A stretch of DNA of 64,000 nt, from positions 1-64,000 of the forward strand of contig JAJPIM010000024.1 in NCBI GenBank assembly GCA_021324775.1. Reading direction: 5' to 3'. Position 1 is the stretch's first letter, and each line of letters starts with the position of its first letter. The position numbers and the translations under genes are program-made. This document shows, in pieces, positions 8,308 to 17,703 of this stretch. Under the pieces are notes generated by a model. That model was not told the origin of the DNA. It did not search any database and worked only from the letters and a program-made list of their open reading frames with translations. The stretch is from Gemmatimonadota bacterium. Lineage in GTDB: Bacteria; Gemmatimonadota; Gemmatimonadetes; Gemmatimonadales; Gemmatimonadaceae.

Positions 8308-10776
8308 CTACTCCCCCCGTAACGCCATGGCGGGACTGATGCGCGTCGCGCGGCGGGCCGGGATGTACGTTGCCAACGCCGCCACGATCGCGAGGACGAT
8401 CACGACCAGCGACAGGGTGAGCGGATCCGTGGGCGACACGCCGTAGAGATACCGGGTCAGCACCCGCCCGAGCACGGCCGCACCGAGCAAGCCGGTTGCG
8501 AGCCCTGTGGCGGCGAACGATGCGCCGGAGGCGAGCACCGCCCGGAGAGCGCCCCGCGGCGACGCGCCCAGCGCGATGCGGATGCCGATGTCACGCGTGT
8601 GCTGGCTGACCGCGTAGGATACCACGCCGTAAATGCCGCACGCCCCGAGGGCGAGTGCAAGGAACGCGAATCCCGCGACGAGCAACATCGCGAATCGATG
8701 GGTCGCCAGCGCTCGCGACACTACCGCCCCAAACGTTCGCACATCGCCCAACGGCACGTCGGGGTCGGCGGCCCATACCGCGGACTGCAACGGGCGGGCA
8801 ACGGCATCCGGATCGGGCGCCCGGGCGACGATCGTCATGGTGGTGGCCGGCCGCTGGAGGAAGGGCCGATAGAGGGCCATTTCTCCCGTCCCGCTCAAGC
8901 TGTCCTGCTTGACGTCGGCCACCACGCCAACGACCGTGATCCAGTCGCTCGGCCACGGATACCCGACCCGCTTGCCCAGCGGATCCTGGCCTGGCCAGAA
9001 GTGCGCTGCCATCGACGCGCTCACGACCGCAACGCCAGGTGCGCCCGCCCGATCCACGCCCGTGAATCCTCGTCCGTTCAGCAGGCGGATACCCATCGTC
9101 CGCAGGTACCCGGGAGTGATCACCTCATAGTGATCGACCGATGGCAATGCGTGAGTCACGTCCTCTGCTTGCCCCTCGATGCGGAGCGCCATCCCGTAAC
9201 TCGCCTCACCGAGCGGGAGATGACTGGTGGCTGCGGCGTCCTGCACGCCCGGAAGCGCCGCCACGCGATCGAGCACCGAACTGTAAAACGCGATGACCCG
9301 GCCGGAGTCCGCGTATGTCCGCTCCGGAAGATAGACAACCGCCGACACTAGGCCATCTCCGCGAAAGCCGGGGTCGACGCGTCGCAGCCCATCGAAACTC
9401 CTCGTGAGCACGCCAGCAGCGGAGACGAGCATCACCGCCAGAGCGATCTCACCGGCGACGAGCATGCCGGTCACCCGCTGGTGGCTTACACGCTGCGACG
9501 ACGCGCGGCCGCCCGACTGCAATCGGGTCTGCAGGTGCGGGCCTGTGGCGCGAAGCGCGGGCAGGAGGCCAAACGCCAGCCCAGTCACCAGAATCAGGCA
9601 GGCAGCGTAGCCCAGCACACGCACGTTGATTGCCACCTCGGACGCGCGCGGTGTCCCCGCGGGGAAAAGTGCAACGAGCGCCGGCTCGGTCCACCACGCA
9701 ACGAACAGACCGATCACCCCGCCAAGTGCCGCCAGCAACAGGCTCTCGACGAGTAGCAGGCGCACGAGACGGCGGCGGTCCGCACCCAGCGCCGCGCGGA
9801 CCGCGAGCTCCGTTTCCCGGGATGTCGCCCGGACAAGCAGCAGGTTGGTGACGTTGGCACACGCAATGAGCAACACGAACGAGACGACGCCAAACAGGAT
9901 GAGCAGCATCGGACGGGCCGCGTCCACCATCCCCTGCTGCAGAGACACCACCTGGGCCGCGGTTCCGTACTGGGGCCCCGGAACCCATATGGGATTGAGG
10001 TGCCGGAGCTGCTGCGCGACTCGGCGGAGCTCAGACTGCGCCTGTGCTGCCGTCGCGCCGCGTGCGAGGCGCCCGATCAAGCGATACCCGGCATTTCCCC
10101 ACAAGGCGCCCTGATTACCGGCGTCCACCGCCTGCGGTATCCATATCCGGCCGCTCGCCGCGGGATACCGGAATCCCGGCGGCATGATCCCGACCACGGT
10201 CCGGGCGACGCCATCGACCGTGAGCGCCTGGCCGATGATCCGTGGATCGCGCCCGAAGCGATCCGCCCAGAGGCCATCGCTCAGAATCACGAGGCGATCG
10301 TTGCCTGGCGTATCCTCGCCCCTGGCGAACGCGCGGCCGGATGCGGGCGAGACGCCGAGCAACGAGAAGAGATTCACCGAAACCGATGCCGCGTTGAGCT
10401 CCGCCGGCTGTCCTCGGCCCGTGAGGGTCACGCTCAAGTCCTTGCTGAAACCCAACTCGGCGAACGAGCGGGTGAGGCGTTGGATCTGGATGTACTCGCC
10501 CAGTGAGTTGCCCAACTCGCCGGTTACCGACACGCTGACCAGGCCGTCGGGGTGGCCAAAGGGCAGCGGCCGGAGGAGCACGGCATCGACTGCGCTGAAC
10601 AGCGCCGCGTTGGCTCCGATCCCCATGGCGAGCGTCACGACCGCAGCGATGATGAAGCCTGGCCGCCGCCACAGCGATCGCCATGCGACGGACACGTCAC
10701 GCCGGATGGCATCAAGTGTTTCGGCGGCCGCCTTCATTGCTGACGGTCTTTCGGCATGTCGGCGCGTCTCATTCAT
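8308..10776 (-). CDS. ADOP-type ABC transporter permease
   Basis: The 822-residue protein has the duplicated MacB/FtsX architecture called acidobacterial duplicated orphan permease. A first membrane helix lies near residues 45-65 (RPGFIIAAVVTLAMGIGANAALF), then a large periplasmic MacB core domain, three membrane helices with the FtsX block (near residues 300-400), a second periplasmic domain and three further helices with SQHTRDIGIRIALGAS near the C terminus. No ABC ATPase lies nearby, as usual for this family. The start was chosen at an ATG with GAGAGG upstream; a later ATG at 10737 is possible. The substrate is unknown. Confidence 0.85.
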   Translation of the reverse strand: MNETRRHAERPSAMKAAAETLDAIRRDVSVAWRSLWRRPGFIIAAVVTLAMGIGANAALFSAVDAVLLRPLPFGHPDGLVSVSVTGELGNSLGEYIQIQRLTRSFAELGFSKDLSVTLTGRGQPAELNAASVSVNLFSLLGVSPASGRAFARGEDTPGNDRLVILSDGLWADRFGRDPRIIGQALTVDGVARTVVGIMPPGFRYPAASGRIWIPQAVDAGNQGALWGNAGYRLIGRLARGATAAQAQSELRRVAQQLRHLNPIWVPGPQYGTAAQVVSLQQGMVDAARPMLLILFGVVSFVLLIACANVTNLLLVRATSRETELAVRAALGADRRRLVRLLLVESLLLAALGGVIGLFVAWWTEPALVALFPAGTPRASEVAINVRVLGYAACLILVTGLAFGLLPALRATGPHLQTRLQSGGRASSQRVSHQRVTGMLVAGEIALAVMLVSAAGVLTRSFDGLRRVDPGFRGDGLVSAVVYLPERTYADSGRVIAFYSSVLDRVAALPGVQDAAATSHLPLGEASYGMALRIEGQAEDVTHALPSVDHYEVITPGYLRTMGIRLLNGRGFTGVDRAGAPGVAVVSASMAAHFWPGQDPLGKRVGYPWPSDWITVVGVVADVKQDSLSGTGEMALYRPFLQRPATTMTIVARAPDPDAVARPLQSAVWAADPDVPLGDVRTFGAVVSRALATHRFAMLLVAGFAFLALALGACGIYGVVSYAVSQHTRDIGIRIALGASPRGALRAVLASGASFAATGLATGLLGAAVLGRVLTRYLYGVSPTDPLTLSLVVIVLAIVAALATYIPARRATRISPAMALRGE

Positions 10777-11100
10777 GGCGGAGCCTCTCAGACGGCGTGG
10801 ATTCTCAACTAGGCCGGGCACAAGTCAGAGAAGCAATGCAGACGCCGCGCCTCGTCGCATTTACATGGCAAGTCCTTGTCAATGTTACGGATGACAGCGA
10901 CGCTAGCACGTTGTCAAGGCGTCAGATGTTCGATTCCGAGAAACGGCGTCCGATTTCCGAACACTAATTCGGGCGCCATTGCTCTGACGCAACCACTGGT
11001 GGCTCAGAGCTGTCTACTATTCTGTTGGTGACTGACCACCCGGCGCGTCTCCTCGCGCCGTGATGGCCAGTAACGTCGTGCGCAATCGACGGAGGTCGCG
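10777..11100. other. 324-base divergent intergenic region
   Basis: The region separates the leftward ADOP gene from the rightward secreted-protein gene. TTGTCAA occurs at 10877-10883 and 10912-10918, which on the minus strand reads TTGACA twice and could give -35 boxes for the permease gene, although clear -10 boxes are not seen. Nothing else was identified. Confidence 0.4.
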
Positions 11101-11685
11101 ATGAAGTGCTGGATACTCGTGGGTCTGGCCGTAGTGTGTGTCGTCGTGACCGAGGCTCGCGCGGAGGCCTGCGCGCCGGTGCCCAGAGGAGACACGCGAT
11201 GGCATCAACTGCGTAGCCAGTACATCCGGATCGAACGCGCCACCATTGCCAACGACGCGAAGCAGTTATTTGCGCTCTACGCGCCCGGATTCGAAGCCCA
11301 CATGTTCAACGGACAGGTTTGGTCATTCAAGCAGTCGGCGGCGTATTCCACGGCCGGCTTCGACCAGGTGAAGGAGAATCTTTCCATCAGCAACACCATC
11401 GTGAACCTGATCAGTTGCGGCGCGACCTTGAAAGCCACGGTGTTGCAGCAATGGTCGAGACGCCAGTTGAGCGCAGGACGACTGCGACTCTTTCAAACGA
11501 CCACGGTTCAGGATGAGACGTGGGCTTTTATCGATGGCGAGTGGAAACGCACGCTCGTCGACGACGAGCGGCCGGGCGCGTGGCTCGTGGACCTCAAGCG
11601 CGTCGATCCGATGAAGGCGTACGATCCCGCGGCGCCCCCGTTTGATCCGGATAGTCTTCTTCGGAGCGATGATCACGCCAGGTAA
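11101..11685 (+). CDS. Secreted NTF2/SnoaL-like protein
   Basis: The 194-residue protein has a cleavable signal peptide (MKCWILVGLAVVCVVVTEARA). The mature part matches the layout of DUF4440/NTF2-like proteins: a helical start (LRSQYIRIERATIANDAKQLFALYAPGF) followed by beta strands and WAFIDGEWKRTLVDD near the end. Such small cone-shaped domains bind ligands or act as isomerases; no catalytic residue set is recognised. A GGAGG site lies five bases before the ATG. The downstream gene is convergent. Confidence 0.65.
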   Translation: MKCWILVGLAVVCVVVTEARAEACAPVPRGDTRWHQLRSQYIRIERATIANDAKQLFALYAPGFEAHMFNGQVWSFKQSAAYSTAGFDQVKENLSISNTIVNLISCGATLKATVLQQWSRRQLSAGRLRLFQTTTVQDETWAFIDGEWKRTLVDDERPGAWLVDLKRVDPMKAYDPAAPPFDPDSLLRSDDHAR

Positions 11686-11740
11686 CCTTCGCCGTGCCGG
11701 TTTCGGCGGCGCCCATCCCTCGGTTGGCGTCCAGCTACAC

Positions 11741-12880
11741 TCAGCGACTCATTCCGAACCAGCGTGCCCGGCGGCTCGACGCGAAGTGTTCCTTATCCGC
11801 GCGTAACGCGGCGGATGCGGCCTGGTACGACCCGGTAGGCTTGGGTCCCGAGAAGAAGTCGACATCGACCCGTCCGATCTGCCCGCCGCCGAACTCGACA
11901 TAGCAGGACCCGGCTCCTGCATACGGCTCCTGTTGCCCCACACCGGTCAGTGCCGCAATCAATGCGCTGGCGACCGACCGAGCCGCACCCTCCGCGAAAA
12001 CACCGGCCTTTGGCGTCCCTGGATTCGAGACATCGCCTATCGCGTACACACCGGGGTAGCGTGTCTCGAGGGTCCTCGGATGCACCGAAATCCACCCATT
12101 CTCGGTAAGCCCGCTCGCTTGCACGACCTGCGGCGCCACGTGCTTAGGAATGCCGAGGAAGAGATCGTAGGGAAGCTCGCTCCCGTCGTCCAGCACCGCG
12201 ACGCGCCGCGCGGCCGACAGTTGGCGGACTTGCCGGCTCGGCACGAACGCGATGTTCCGCTCGGCGAAGGCTGCAACCAGGGCGCGCGAAGTATCGGGTG
12301 ACGGCGGCACCGGACTTCCGAACGGCATGACGAGCGTGATGGTGCACTGCTCGCGAATGCCCCTCCGCATGAGATGGTCATGTAGCAGCAATGCGGCCTC
12401 GCTCGGCGCGGGCGGACACTTGAACGGAGCGCCGCAAACCCCCACGATCGCGTTGCCACGCGTGAACGCGGGGAGCACCGAGCGTATGCGGTCCGCGCCG
12501 GACATCGAGTAATACTCGTTCCCGGCCTCGGCCAAACCAGGCGTTGCGCCGGCATCGTAGTCGGCCCCGAGCGCGATCACCAGATAGTCGGCCTCGAAGA
12601 CAGCTCGGTCGGTGGTCACGCGCTTCGCTTCGGGGTCGATGGCTGCAACCGTCTGCTGCACGAACCGAACCCCCGGTTTCGCGATGGTCCGGTATGGAAT
12701 CCGGACCTCCGCCGGGGTCGCCCGGCCGAACATCACCTCGAGCTTCGAAAACCCGAAGACAAAGGAGTCATTCTGGTCGACCAGCGTTATGTCGACGCCG
12801 TCCCCCAGTTTCTCCGAGAGGGTGGCGCTGAGCTCGAGCCCTCCGAACCCAGCGCCCACGATCACCACTCGCTTCTTCAT
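11741..12880 (-). CDS. Sulfide:quinone oxidoreductase-like flavoprotein
   Basis: The 379-residue protein has an N-terminal FAD motif (VVIVGAGFGGLELSATL), a cysteine pair at 149 and 155 (VCGAPFKCPPAPSEA) in the position used by SQR/FCSD-type enzymes, and the VYAIGDVSNPGTPKAGVFAE motif near residue 280. The tail (SCYVEFGGGQIGRVDVDF) resembles the FccB-type C-terminal domain. SQR enzymes oxidise sulfide to polysulfide and reduce quinone at the membrane. The third catalytic cysteine of classical SQRs is not obvious; Cys326 is the only candidate. The gene overlaps the peroxiredoxin gene by four bases (ATGA), so the two are one operon. Confidence 0.78.
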   Translation of the reverse strand: MKKRVVIVGAGFGGLELSATLSEKLGDGVDITLVDQNDSFVFGFSKLEVMFGRATPAEVRIPYRTIAKPGVRFVQQTVAAIDPEAKRVTTDRAVFEADYLVIALGADYDAGATPGLAEAGNEYYSMSGADRIRSVLPAFTRGNAIVGVCGAPFKCPPAPSEAALLLHDHLMRRGIREQCTITLVMPFGSPVPPSPDTSRALVAAFAERNIAFVPSRQVRQLSAARRVAVLDDGSELPYDLFLGIPKHVAPQVVQASGLTENGWISVHPRTLETRYPGVYAIGDVSNPGTPKAGVFAEGAARSVASALIAALTGVGQQEPYAGAGSCYVEFGGGQIGRVDVDFFSGPKPTGSYQAASAALRADKEHFASSRRARWFGMSR

Positions 12881-13980
12881 CGCACGGATGCCGCTGACCA
12901 GGTGCGGAGTGTGGCCGCGTCTTCAGCGTAGGCCGTCGTGAAAAAACCGTCGAGCATCTTGATCTCATCTGCCTCCGTTACCCCTGGAAGCGCCGGAAAC
13001 TCTCCGTCCACATCGACGACGGTTCCGCCTTTCGTCGGCGTGTAGGAATGAACGAAACGCGCCCCGTCGAACGCACCGCCACTCATGGTCGACTCGATCC
13101 GTTTCGGCGCCTCGAGGTGATGGCGGATCTCGGTGCGGAACGTCGTGCCGTCCGGATTGTATACCTCCGCATCGATCGTCACGACGCCCCCCCGGACGCC
13201 GACGAGCCGATAACTCTTGAACGCTGCGTGCGGGTGTTCACCGGCGCTCATGTAGCTGAAGACCGTGTCGAGATTCGTGTCGAAGGTGGCGATTGCGTCC
13301 TTGCGGAAGCGCACCCGGCCGGCCGTCGGCTGCGGCACGATCCGGATGTACGGCTTCGGCTCCTTCCATCCCTCGGGGTACAGCTTCCTGGCCTCCTCGT
13401 TGCTGACCGACCCCGCGAGTATCACATCCTCGCCCGGCTTCCAGTTCACCGGCGTGGACACCCGGTGCTTCGCCGTGAGCTGCAGCGAGTCAACGACCCG
13501 CAGCACCTCGTCGAAGTTTCGGCCGGTGGTCATCGGATACGCGATCATCAATTTGATCTTCTTGTCCGGGCCGATCACGTAGACGGTGCGTACGGTTTGA
13601 TTGTCTGCGGCGGTGCGGCCTTCCGCGGTGTCCCCGGAGGATGCCGGGAGCATGTCGTACAGCTTGGCGATCGCAAGCGTCGGATCGCCGATCATCGGGT
13701 AATTGGGGGCGTACCCCTGTGTCTCCTCGATGTCCTTGGCCCAACCGGCATGCTTCTCGACCGGGTCCACCGACAGTCCAATGATCTTGGTTCCCCGGCG
13801 GTCGAACTCCGGCTTGAGTCTCGCCATATAGCCGAGTTCCGTCGTGCAAACGGGGGTGAAGTCCTTCGGGTGGGAAAACAGGATCCCCCAGGAGTCGCCC
13901 AGCCACTGGTGGAGGGCGAGCGGGCCGTGCGTCGTATCGGCGGTGAAATCGGGGGCGGTGTCGCCAATCCTGAGTGACAT
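12877..13980 (-). CDS. 1-Cys peroxiredoxin fused to a C-terminal SRPBCC domain
   Basis: The 367-residue product has two parts. Residues 1 to about 215 are a Prx6-type peroxiredoxin with the peroxidatic motif DFTPVCTTELG (Cys45) and the C-terminal half typical of the 1-Cys class (VNWKPGEDVIL). Residues of about 225-360 look like an SRPBCC/polyketide cyclase-like domain (VFSYMSAGEHPHAAFKSYRL ... VYNPDGTTFRTEIRHH ... TVVDVDGEFPALPG). Prx6 proteins reduce hydrogen peroxide and lipid peroxides; SRPBCC domains bind hydrophobic ligands. The start follows GGAGC; the frame stays open upstream but is not supported. The SQR-like gene overlaps by four bases. Confidence 0.85.
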   Translation of the reverse strand: MSLRIGDTAPDFTADTTHGPLALHQWLGDSWGILFSHPKDFTPVCTTELGYMARLKPEFDRRGTKIIGLSVDPVEKHAGWAKDIEETQGYAPNYPMIGDPTLAIAKLYDMLPASSGDTAEGRTAADNQTVRTVYVIGPDKKIKLMIAYPMTTGRNFDEVLRVVDSLQLTAKHRVSTPVNWKPGEDVILAGSVSNEEARKLYPEGWKEPKPYIRIVPQPTAGRVRFRKDAIATFDTNLDTVFSYMSAGEHPHAAFKSYRLVGVRGGVVTIDAEVYNPDGTTFRTEIRHHLEAPKRIESTMSGGAFDGARFVHSYTPTKGGTVVDVDGEFPALPGVTEADEIKMLDGFFTTAYAEDAATLRTWSAASVR

Positions 13981-14016
13981 TGGTTGCTCCGTGCGAAGGG
14001 GTGAGTATGATACGTT

Positions 14017-14028
14017 CTGCGGCCGCAG
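14017..14028. promoter_or_regulatory. 12-base palindrome between redox operon and SARP gene
   Basis: CTGCGGCCGCAG lies in the 152-base gap between the divergent peroxiredoxin and SARP genes, flanked by AT-richer bases (GTATGATACGTT and TATAGGAGG). Its place suggests an operator or promoter element for the redox operon. No clear -35/-10 pair was found. Confidence 0.35.
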
Positions 14029-14132
14029 TATAGGAGGCCCCCGTTCCCGCAGCGTTCCCCGCGAACGACCAGCCGGGGTCGCGGGCGCGGATCGGGCTCG
14101 ATCGAGGTCAACACCTGATCGCGAGAGGTCCC

Positions 14133-15854
14133 ATGCAGCTTCGGGTCGATGCCCTGGGACAGTTCCAAGTGACGCTCGACGGTCACTCGGTGGCGGCGCC
14201 CGCATGGCGTCGGGCGCGGAGCGCGGCACTGGTCAAGCTGCTCGCCCTGGCACGAGGTCATCGCTTGCACCGCGAGCAGGCGATCGACGCACTGTGGCCG
14301 GAAATGTCCCCGGAGGCGGGGTCGGCAAATCTTCGCAAAGCGGTTCACTTCGCTCGGCGCACCCTGAGCGCGCGCGACGTGATCATGCTCGATGCCAGTA
14401 GCGTCGCGCTCGCGCCCGGGCACGACCTGGTTGTCGATGCCGAGCTATTCGAGGCCGAGGCAAAAGCGGCCCTTCAGGGCGGCGACCAAGCCGCTTTGGC
14501 GCGCGCCGCGGACCTTTATCGCGGTGACCTGCTCCCGGACGATCGGTACGCGGAATGGGCGGACGGGCCACGGGAACGTTTGCGCCAACTGTACGCGCGG
14601 GTGCTCAGGGCGGGCAGGTTGTTCGACCGGCTCGTCGAGTTCGACCCCGCCGATGAGGAGGCGCAACGCGCCGTGATGCAAGCGGCACTCGACGCGGGGA
14701 ACCGCGGGGAGGTCATCCGGCGGTTCCAGAGCGTGCGCGAGCGTCTCCGCGTGGACCTCGGCGTCGGCCCCGCGGCCGCGACGATCGCGATCTACGAGGG
14801 CGCGCTCGAGCAAGACTCCGCGGTGACGCCCAGCATCGCCGACCGCGTGCGGGCGTCGCTTGCATGGGGCATCATCCATCTCCACAGCGGCGACCTCCCG
14901 AAGGCAGCAGAGATCGCGCGCCAGGCCAGGCTTCTGGCGCTCACGGGGGGTCTGGGGCGCGAGATAGGCGAGGCTAGCGCCCTCTTTGGGATGGTGGCGC
15001 ACATGCAGGGGAAATGGCCGGAGGTATTTCAATCGGAGTTCACGGCGTGGATCCGCGAGGCGCCCGCCGCTGTTTCGAACGTCTTCGACGGCCATCTCTG
15101 CCTGGCGGAGTTCTGCCTGTGCGGGGCAGCCGGTCACGAGGGAATCGCCAAGGCCGCCCGAGACTTGTTGACGGTTGCGGAGCAGGCGAGTTCCGTCCCC
15201 GGACGTGCGCTCGCGACGCTCATTCTCGGGGAGGCCGCGCTCTTCAGCGGGCAATTGGACACCGCCGAACAACTGCTCAGCGATGCCGGCCGGCTCCATG
15301 AGGAGGCAGGGGCGGTGGCGGGACGGGTGTTGGCTCTGCAGCGGCTCGCTGAGGTCGCGCTGGCGCGCGGGCAGAAGTACCGGGCCGGCCGGCTCATGCA
15401 GAAGGGCATGCGCCTCGCGGAATCGAGCTGGCTCGCACCGCATCTGGTGATCCGGTTGCAGACGTTGATGGTGGCAGGAGCGGCGAGCAAGGCGCGGGCT
15501 GCCGAGGCCATCACACAAGGGGATCGCTGGCTTGCGGGCCAGAACGTTTGTCAGCCCTGCTCCATGGGATTCCGCATTGTGTCAGCGATCGCGCTCGCCG
15601 AAGACGGCGATCATGATCGGGCCGGCAGGCGGCTCGACGAGGCGGAGCGGCTCGCGGGAATGTGGAACGGCGGCCCCTGGCTCGCCGCGGTCTGGGAAGC
15701 GCGCGGTGTGCTGCGGCGGGCACAAGGCCATGAGGCGCAGGGCGCGGCATTGATGAGAGAGGCGGCCGAGCGGTACCGGGAGTTGGGCCGGATCGGCGAT
15801 GAAAGGCGGTGCCTGGGACGATTGGCTGAGCACAGCGCCGCCGTCCCTGCCTAA
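14133..15854 (+). CDS. SARP/BTAD-family transcriptional activator
   Basis: The 573-residue protein starts with an OmpR-like DNA-binding domain at about residues 1-90 (RARSAALVKLLALARGHRLHREQAIDALWP and ANLRKAVHFARRTL), then a bacterial transcriptional activation domain at about 95-230 (DLYRGDLLPDDRYAEWADGPRE, then LRVDLGVGPAAATIAIYEGAL). The rest is an alpha-helical tetratricopeptide-like region. SARP regulators bind direct repeats and control neighbouring genes. A GAGAGG site precedes the ATG. It is divergent from the peroxiredoxin/SQR operon, which is its most likely target. There is no NB-ARC ATPase. Confidence 0.85.
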   Translation: MQLRVDALGQFQVTLDGHSVAAPAWRRARSAALVKLLALARGHRLHREQAIDALWPEMSPEAGSANLRKAVHFARRTLSARDVIMLDASSVALAPGHDLVVDAELFEAEAKAALQGGDQAALARAADLYRGDLLPDDRYAEWADGPRERLRQLYARVLRAGRLFDRLVEFDPADEEAQRAVMQAALDAGNRGEVIRRFQSVRERLRVDLGVGPAAATIAIYEGALEQDSAVTPSIADRVRASLAWGIIHLHSGDLPKAAEIARQARLLALTGGLGREIGEASALFGMVAHMQGKWPEVFQSEFTAWIREAPAAVSNVFDGHLCLAEFCLCGAAGHEGIAKAARDLLTVAEQASSVPGRALATLILGEAALFSGQLDTAEQLLSDAGRLHEEAGAVAGRVLALQRLAEVALARGQKYRAGRLMQKGMRLAESSWLAPHLVIRLQTLMVAGAASKARAAEAITQGDRWLAGQNVCQPCSMGFRIVSAIALAEDGDHDRAGRRLDEAERLAGMWNGGPWLAAVWEARGVLRRAQGHEAQGAALMREAAERYRELGRIGDERRCLGRLAEHSAAVPA

Positions 15855-16006
15855 CGCATTCACGGCGTGCCCCCCGCCACCACGCTCGCCACTGACGATG
15901 TCATCGAGCGTGGCGGAAGCCGTTGTGTCCCCGTATCAAGTGCGGCGTGCCCATCTTGCTCTGACGCCTGCCGAAGTTGCTTGGATGCCACCGAGATGGT
16001 CACGTC

Positions 16007-16645
16007 ATGAACGTCATGAATCCCCACGCTGAACGGATCATTGATCTCTACGAGCGGCACGCTCACGACTACGTGGCGGATCGGGGGCGCCGACTCGGGA
16101 GCGAACGCGCCTGGCTCGACGGATTCACGAAGCTCCTGCCTCAGGACGCGACGATCCTGGACCTGGGCTGCGGCTCCGCTGAACCGATCGCCTCCCATCT
16201 CATCGAACAAGGCTTTGCCGTCGACGGCGTGGACACGTCTCCGACGCTGATTGCCCTCTGTCGCGATCGTTTTCCTGATCGGTCTTGGCATGTCGCCGAC
16301 ATGCGCACGGTGGCGCTCGGCAGGACGTTCCACGGATTGCTCGCCTGGGACAGTTTCTTTCATCTCTCGGGCGACGATCAGCGCGGTATGTTCTCCGTCT
16401 TTAGACGCCACGCCGCGCCGGGCTCCGTCTTGATGTTCACGAGTGGTCCGTCACATGGTGAGATCGTCGGCTCATATCGAGGGGAACCGCTCTACCACGC
16501 CAGTCTGGCCACCGAGGAATACGAGGCGTTACTCGACTCGATTGGATTTCGTGTCGTGGCCCATGTCGCCGACGATCCGGACTGCGGTGGTCACACGGTC
16601 TGGCTCGCACAGGCACAACACCGAAGGCGCAGCACAGAGGGCTAG
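16007..16645 (+). CDS. Class I SAM-dependent methyltransferase
   Basis: The 212-residue protein has the SAM-binding motif ILDLGCGSAEPIASHLIEQG at about residue 50, the acidic residue of motif II (VDGVDTSPTLIALC), and LLAWDSFFHLSGDDQRGMF of post-motif regions. The family methylates small molecules or proteins; the substrate is unknown. I chose the ATG at 16007; an earlier in-frame ATG at 15977 is less likely. The last codons (GAG GGC TAG) belong to the dispersed repeat that starts at 16637. Confidence 0.85.
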   Translation: MNVMNPHAERIIDLYERHAHDYVADRGRRLGSERAWLDGFTKLLPQDATILDLGCGSAEPIASHLIEQGFAVDGVDTSPTLIALCRDRFPDRSWHVADMRTVALGRTFHGLLAWDSFFHLSGDDQRGMFSVFRRHAAPGSVLMFTSGPSHGEIVGSYRGEPLYHASLATEEYEALLDSIGFRVVAHVADDPDCGGHTVWLAQAQHRRRSTEG

Positions 16646-16783
16646 GGTGGGCGACCCGATTCGTCCTGGTAGGGGCCGGTCGCGACCCGCCCGGTAGGAC
16701 TGTGGTTGCCGTCCCGACGGAGCAGTCGCCTGAGCAGCGGGGGCCGTTCGCGAACCGTAGGTCGCCCTGTCGGGCAACGGGCC
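16637..16783. repeat. Dispersed hairpin repeat, copy A
   Basis: About 147 bases in two palindromic blocks. The left block contains GGTAGGGGCCGGTCGCGACC and the right block GGGGGCCGTTCGCGAACC followed by a second stem, GTCGCCCTGTCGGGC. It is closely similar to copy B at 17704-17853. It includes the stop codon of the methyltransferase gene. Confidence 0.85.
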
Positions 16784-16824
16784 GCACCGGATGCAGGGCC
16801 TGCCTCCTTCGCGTCGCGGTCCAA

Positions 16825-17664
16825 TCAAGGGCGATCGCCTGCGCTCCTCGATGAAACGCGTGCCACCAAACATTGCGCAAGTGCCGGATAGTTGACCCCG
16901 ACCATGTACTCGCTGAGGTGCGCGAGTACGTTCGGTGCACTGAACTCCGGAAACCCCAGCAGCTCCGAACGCCGGCCTTCGTGTAAGGTCAGGCCGGCGT
17001 TCGCCAGGAGCGCGCACACATCAACGTTCGTTCCGTACATGTTGTGATCGGCCGGGGCAAATGGCCGCACATCGAGGAAGAGATCGATCGTCAGCACCGC
17101 GATCCCGCCCGGCCGGAGAAGACGCGCCGCATGACTCGAGAACTCGGCCAGGTCGGCCGGCGCCAGGTGCTCGAGCGTGGACACCGAGAGTAATACGTCG
17201 GCCGATGCCGCCGCGAGGTCGGCGCCCGCGAGAGTAGTCGGGATCAGTTGCACAGGCGCTCGCAACGCGCGCGATACCGCCTGATGCGTCCCAGCATTGA
17301 CCGCCCACCCGACACCGCGTGCCTCGAGTCCTGGGTCGACTGTGACGACCTGATGGCCTTCGCGCGCCAGCACCCACTGCAGGCCGCCGAGGCTTCCGCC
17401 GACGTCGACGACGCGAAGCCGCCGACCCTCGTTCGCCATGCTGTGCTCAGCCACCTTGGCATACGCCCACGGATACTCGAACTGCCGGGTTGAGTTGTTG
17501 GGCTGATACGCGAACGGTCCCAGGTACCGGATGCCGAGGGCGTGCGTCATAAGCGCCGGATGGCGGCGGACCCGGTTCGCAATACGGGACGAGCGTCCAT
17601 TGGGCGCATGCCAGCGTGCGTTCCAGGCCCCAAACGCCGCAGGAAGATCGCGCGGTGCGAGCAC
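16825..17664 (-). CDS. SAM-dependent methyltransferase bracketed by repeats
   Basis: The 279-residue protein has a SAM-binding motif (LRVVDVGGSLGGLQWVLARE near residue 85), an acidic residue after strand 2 (VVTVDPGL), and VLLSVSTLEHLAPADLAEF near 160, so it is a class I methyltransferase. The sequence is not similar to the 16007 methyltransferase beyond the fold. It resembles enzymes in glycan or surface-modification clusters, but no such cluster is here. It stands alone on the minus strand between direct repeat copies A and B. Confidence 0.78.
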   Translation of the reverse strand: MLAPRDLPAAFGAWNARWHAPNGRSSRIANRVRRHPALMTHALGIRYLGPFAYQPNNSTRQFEYPWAYAKVAEHSMANEGRRLRVVDVGGSLGGLQWVLAREGHQVVTVDPGLEARGVGWAVNAGTHQAVSRALRAPVQLIPTTLAGADLAAASADVLLSVSTLEHLAPADLAEFSSHAARLLRPGGIAVLTIDLFLDVRPFAPADHNMYGTNVDVCALLANAGLTLHEGRRSELLGFPEFSAPNVLAHLSEYMVGVNYPALAQCLVARVSSRSAGDRP

Positions 17665-17703
17665 GGGTCAGGCCACGCAGCAATGCATCGGAGGAATATG
17701 CCT

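Noticed and set aside
12877-14229. 450-codon version of the peroxiredoxin gene
   Set aside because: The extra 83 N-terminal residues are Arg/Pro-rich, overlap the SARP gene and precede the canonical MSLRIGDTAPDF start.
16437-16940. Open frames across repeat copy A
   Set aside because: They cover the hairpin repeat and have no protein-like pattern; copy B has no equivalent open frame at the same phase.
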